A DNA stretch of 15,743 bases, taken from contig JASLEN010000223.1 in assembly GCA_030151105.1 (NCBI GenBank), positions 1 to 15,743 of the forward strand. Reading direction: 5' to 3'. Shown here piece after piece: positions 14,641 to 15,743 of the stretch. The DNA comes from Dysgonomonas sp. Its GTDB lineage: Bacteria > Bacteroidota > Bacteroidia > Bacteroidales > Dysgonomonadaceae. How positions within the stretch are numbered: the first letter of the stretch is position 1; every line of letters starts with the position of its first letter. The notes beneath the pieces were generated by a model. The model was not told the DNA's origin, made no database searches, and saw only the letters and a program-made list of their open reading frames with translations. Both the position numbers and the translations under genes were made by a program.

Positions 14641-14674
14641 AAAGCCTGCAACATCAACGTTTGCAGGCTTTTTT
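14641..14674 (+). terminator. Rho-independent terminator after tRNA-Lys
   Basis: An 11-bp perfect stem (14641-14651 with 14661-14671) closes a 9-base loop, and the 3' arm runs into a T tract. It lies 37 bases after the tRNA and is the natural end of its transcript. An outer 8-bp inverted repeat (14614-14621 with 14673-14680) surrounds it. Confidence 0.8.
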
Positions 14675-14692
14675 GGCTTTGGAGGAGAGCCA

Positions 14693-14776
14693 ATGAAAAG
14701 ACAAAAACAGACAAAGAGTGTACCCCAAAGTGTACCCCTTTACACTAAAAGACAAAAAGGGGTACGCATTGACTGA
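14693..14776 (+). CDS. Possible 27-residue basic leader peptide (doubtful)
   Basis: A short ORF begins MKRQKQTKSVPQSVP and ends RID. It is preceded by GGAGG (14681-14685), 7 bases before the ATG, an unusually good Shine-Dalgarno spacing in a lineage that rarely uses one. The Ser-Val-Pro repetition comes from two 10-base DNA repeats, which argues that the DNA rather than the peptide is the functional part. No homologue is recognised. Confidence 0.15.
   Translation: MKRQKQTKSVPQSVPLYTKRQKGVRID
14717..14765. repeat. GTACCCC repeat cluster, candidate integrase arm sites
   Basis: The 10-mer AGTGTACCCC occurs twice in direct orientation (14717-14726 and 14729-14738, 12-base period). A 10-bp inverted repeat pairs GTACCCCTTT (14732-14741) with AAAGGGGTAC (14756-14765) around a 14-base spacer. 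The cluster lies between the tRNA and the integrase start, as expected for arm-type sites bound by the N-terminal domain of a tyrosine recombinase. Function is inferred. Confidence 0.6.
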
Positions 14777-14839
14777 ATTTGGCGTTGAACTGTCCGTTTA
14801 TGGCAGTCTGCAAATTGCTCATTAATTAATAGTTAGTAA

Positions 14840-14847
14840 TAATTTTG
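14840..14847 (+). promoter_or_regulatory. Candidate -7 box of the integrase gene
   Basis: TAATTTTG matches TAnnTTTG, 20 bases before the integrase ATG. An ATTG stands 22 bases upstream (14814-14817), close to the usual -33 spacing. It lies downstream of the GTACCCC repeats. Confidence 0.45.
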
Positions 14848-14867
14848 CAACATTAAAAGATGAGCTT

Positions 14868-15743
14868 ATGAAAAGTACATTTAATGTTCTCTTTTACCTA
14901 AAAAGAGATAAAATCAAAAAGAACGGGAATGTTCCTATTTTCTGTAGAGTCACAATTAACACGGTAGCTACTAGGTTTAACTTGAAGCTAGATATCAATC
15001 CTAAACTATGGAATGTCGATTTTGGAAGAGCAACAGGTAAATCCAAAGAAGCTACAGATGTCAATTACATTTTGGAGAGTACATTGGCATCACTTCACAC
15101 TACTTATCGAAAAATCATAGAAAGAGATAATTATGTAACTGCTGAAAAAGTGAAAAATGCCTATTTAGGTTTGGATGTGGATTCAACAACATTGCTACAA
15201 CTATTTCAGCAACATAATGACGAGTTAGAAAAACAAGTTGGAGTTTCAATAGTGAAAGCAACTATGTCTAGGTACAAAAGGACTTACAATCACTTGGAAG
15301 CGTTTATGAAATCACAATATAGAATATCTGATATTCCACTTCGGGAAATAGATTTACGCTTTATCACCGACTTTGAGTTATATTTGAGAACCTCTTGTGA
15401 CTGCAATGTGAATACCACCAATAAATTTATTACACTTTTCAAAAAGATAGTGACCATTGCAAAAAATAATGGGTGGGTAACTGTTGATCCTTTTGGTAAT
15501 CACAAAGTACGATATGAAAAAGTGGATAGAGGTTACTTGACAGATGAAGAACTACAAACCATGAAAGAAAAAGACTTTGGGGTGGAAAGGCTAAATCAGG
15601 TGCGAGATGTTTTTATATTTTCTTGTTTTACGGGGCTTGCGTATGTGGATGTGAGTTTGCTGAAGCATGATAATATCAGAAAAGGTTTTGACAACAATCT
15701 TTGGATAATGACCAAACGTGAGAAGACAAGTACAGATGTGAAT
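14868..15743 (+). CDS. Tyrosine-type site-specific integrase (3' truncated by window end)
   Basis: An open frame of 292 codons from the ATG at 14868, running off the window. It has the layout of Bacteroidota mobile-element integrases of about 400 residues: an arm-DNA-binding domain (about 1-100, MKSTFNVLFYLKRDK, then VPIFCRVTI and LDINPKLWNVDFGRA), a SAM-like core-binding domain (about 107-212, SRYKRTYNHLEAFMK, FELYLRTSC, NKFITLFKKIVTIAKNNGW) and the first part of the catalytic domain (from about 222). In the first catalytic box, FSCFTGLAYVDVSLL, Ala258 occupies the position of the usual Arg of TGLR, as in many Bacteroides-type element integrases. Lys286 in REKT is the probable catalytic Lys. 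The His-x-x-Arg and Tyr boxes lie beyond 15743. It probably mediates insertion of an element at tRNA-Lys. Confidence 0.93.
   Translation, partial: MKSTFNVLFYLKRDKIKKNGNVPIFCRVTINTVATRFNLKLDINPKLWNVDFGRATGKSKEATDVNYILESTLASLHTTYRKIIERDNYVTAEKVKNAYLGLDVDSTTLLQLFQQHNDELEKQVGVSIVKATMSRYKRTYNHLEAFMKSQYRISDIPLREIDLRFITDFELYLRTSCDCNVNTTNKFITLFKKIVTIAKNNGWVTVDPFGNHKVRYEKVDRGYLTDEELQTMKEKDFGVERLNQVRDVFIFSCFTGLAYVDVSLLKHDNIRKGFDNNLWIMTKREKTSTDVN

Noticed and set aside
14466..14714. 82-codon minus-strand open frame across the tRNA
   Set aside because: It covers a certain tRNA gene and its terminator. The apparent protein is a translation of tRNA complement.
1..15743. CRISPR array or known defence cassette
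   Set aside because: No regularly spaced repeats beyond the single repeat cluster at 14717-14765, and no nuclease, toxin or defence-type gene among the supported coding regions.

Overview
The window is AT-rich DNA from a member of the Bacteroidota, most likely Bacteroidales of a type IX secretion (T9SS)-bearing family such as the Porphyromonadaceae or Dysgonomonadaceae. The evidence is a large secreted protein with a T9SS C-terminal sorting domain, Bacteroidota-typical proteins (DUF4301, a periplasmic TlpA-like thioredoxin, a 'GLAY'-type tyrosine integrase), few Shine-Dalgarno sequences, and several TAnnTTTG -7 promoter boxes. Genus assignment is inference only.

Layout. (1) Positions 1-171 hold two hairpin terminators. 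(2) On the minus strand, 172-3487, a T9SS-exported surface protein is followed by a small signal-peptide protein with a C-terminal motif/membrane-segment/basic tail like the PID-CTERM sorting tag. (3) A minus-strand housekeeping run, 3677-6186, reads folB, a TrmH-type RNA methyltransferase, then a DUF4301 protein with nucleotidyltransferase-like motifs. (4) Divergent from folB, a tight plus-strand run of five genes (6279-11013) encodes a bactofilin, an Xaa-Pro aminopeptidase, an exported thioredoxin-fold protein, a gamma-carbonic-anhydrase-like protein and a nitroreductase. It ends at a hairpin shared with the convergent gene. (5) Positions 11045-14458 are a DNA-damage neighbourhood. On the minus strand are endonuclease IV (nfo) and an AraC-HTH/O6-alkylguanine-DNA alkyltransferase fusion. 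On the plus strand are a fosmidomycin-resistance-type MFS exporter and, overlapping it by one base, an alkyltransferase-like protein whose active-site Cys is Ala. (6) tRNA-Lys(CTT) lies at 14532-14604, followed by its terminator, a cluster of GTACCCC repeats, and the start of a tyrosine recombinase that runs off the window. This looks like one end of an integrated element inserted at the tRNA.

The most interesting parts are the three linked alkylation/abasic-site repair genes around an exporter, the island boundary with candidate integrase arm sites, and the surface-protein/tail-anchored small-protein pair. I see no CRISPR array, no complete mobile element and no clearly recognisable defence system. 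Whatever the integrated element carries lies beyond position 15743.
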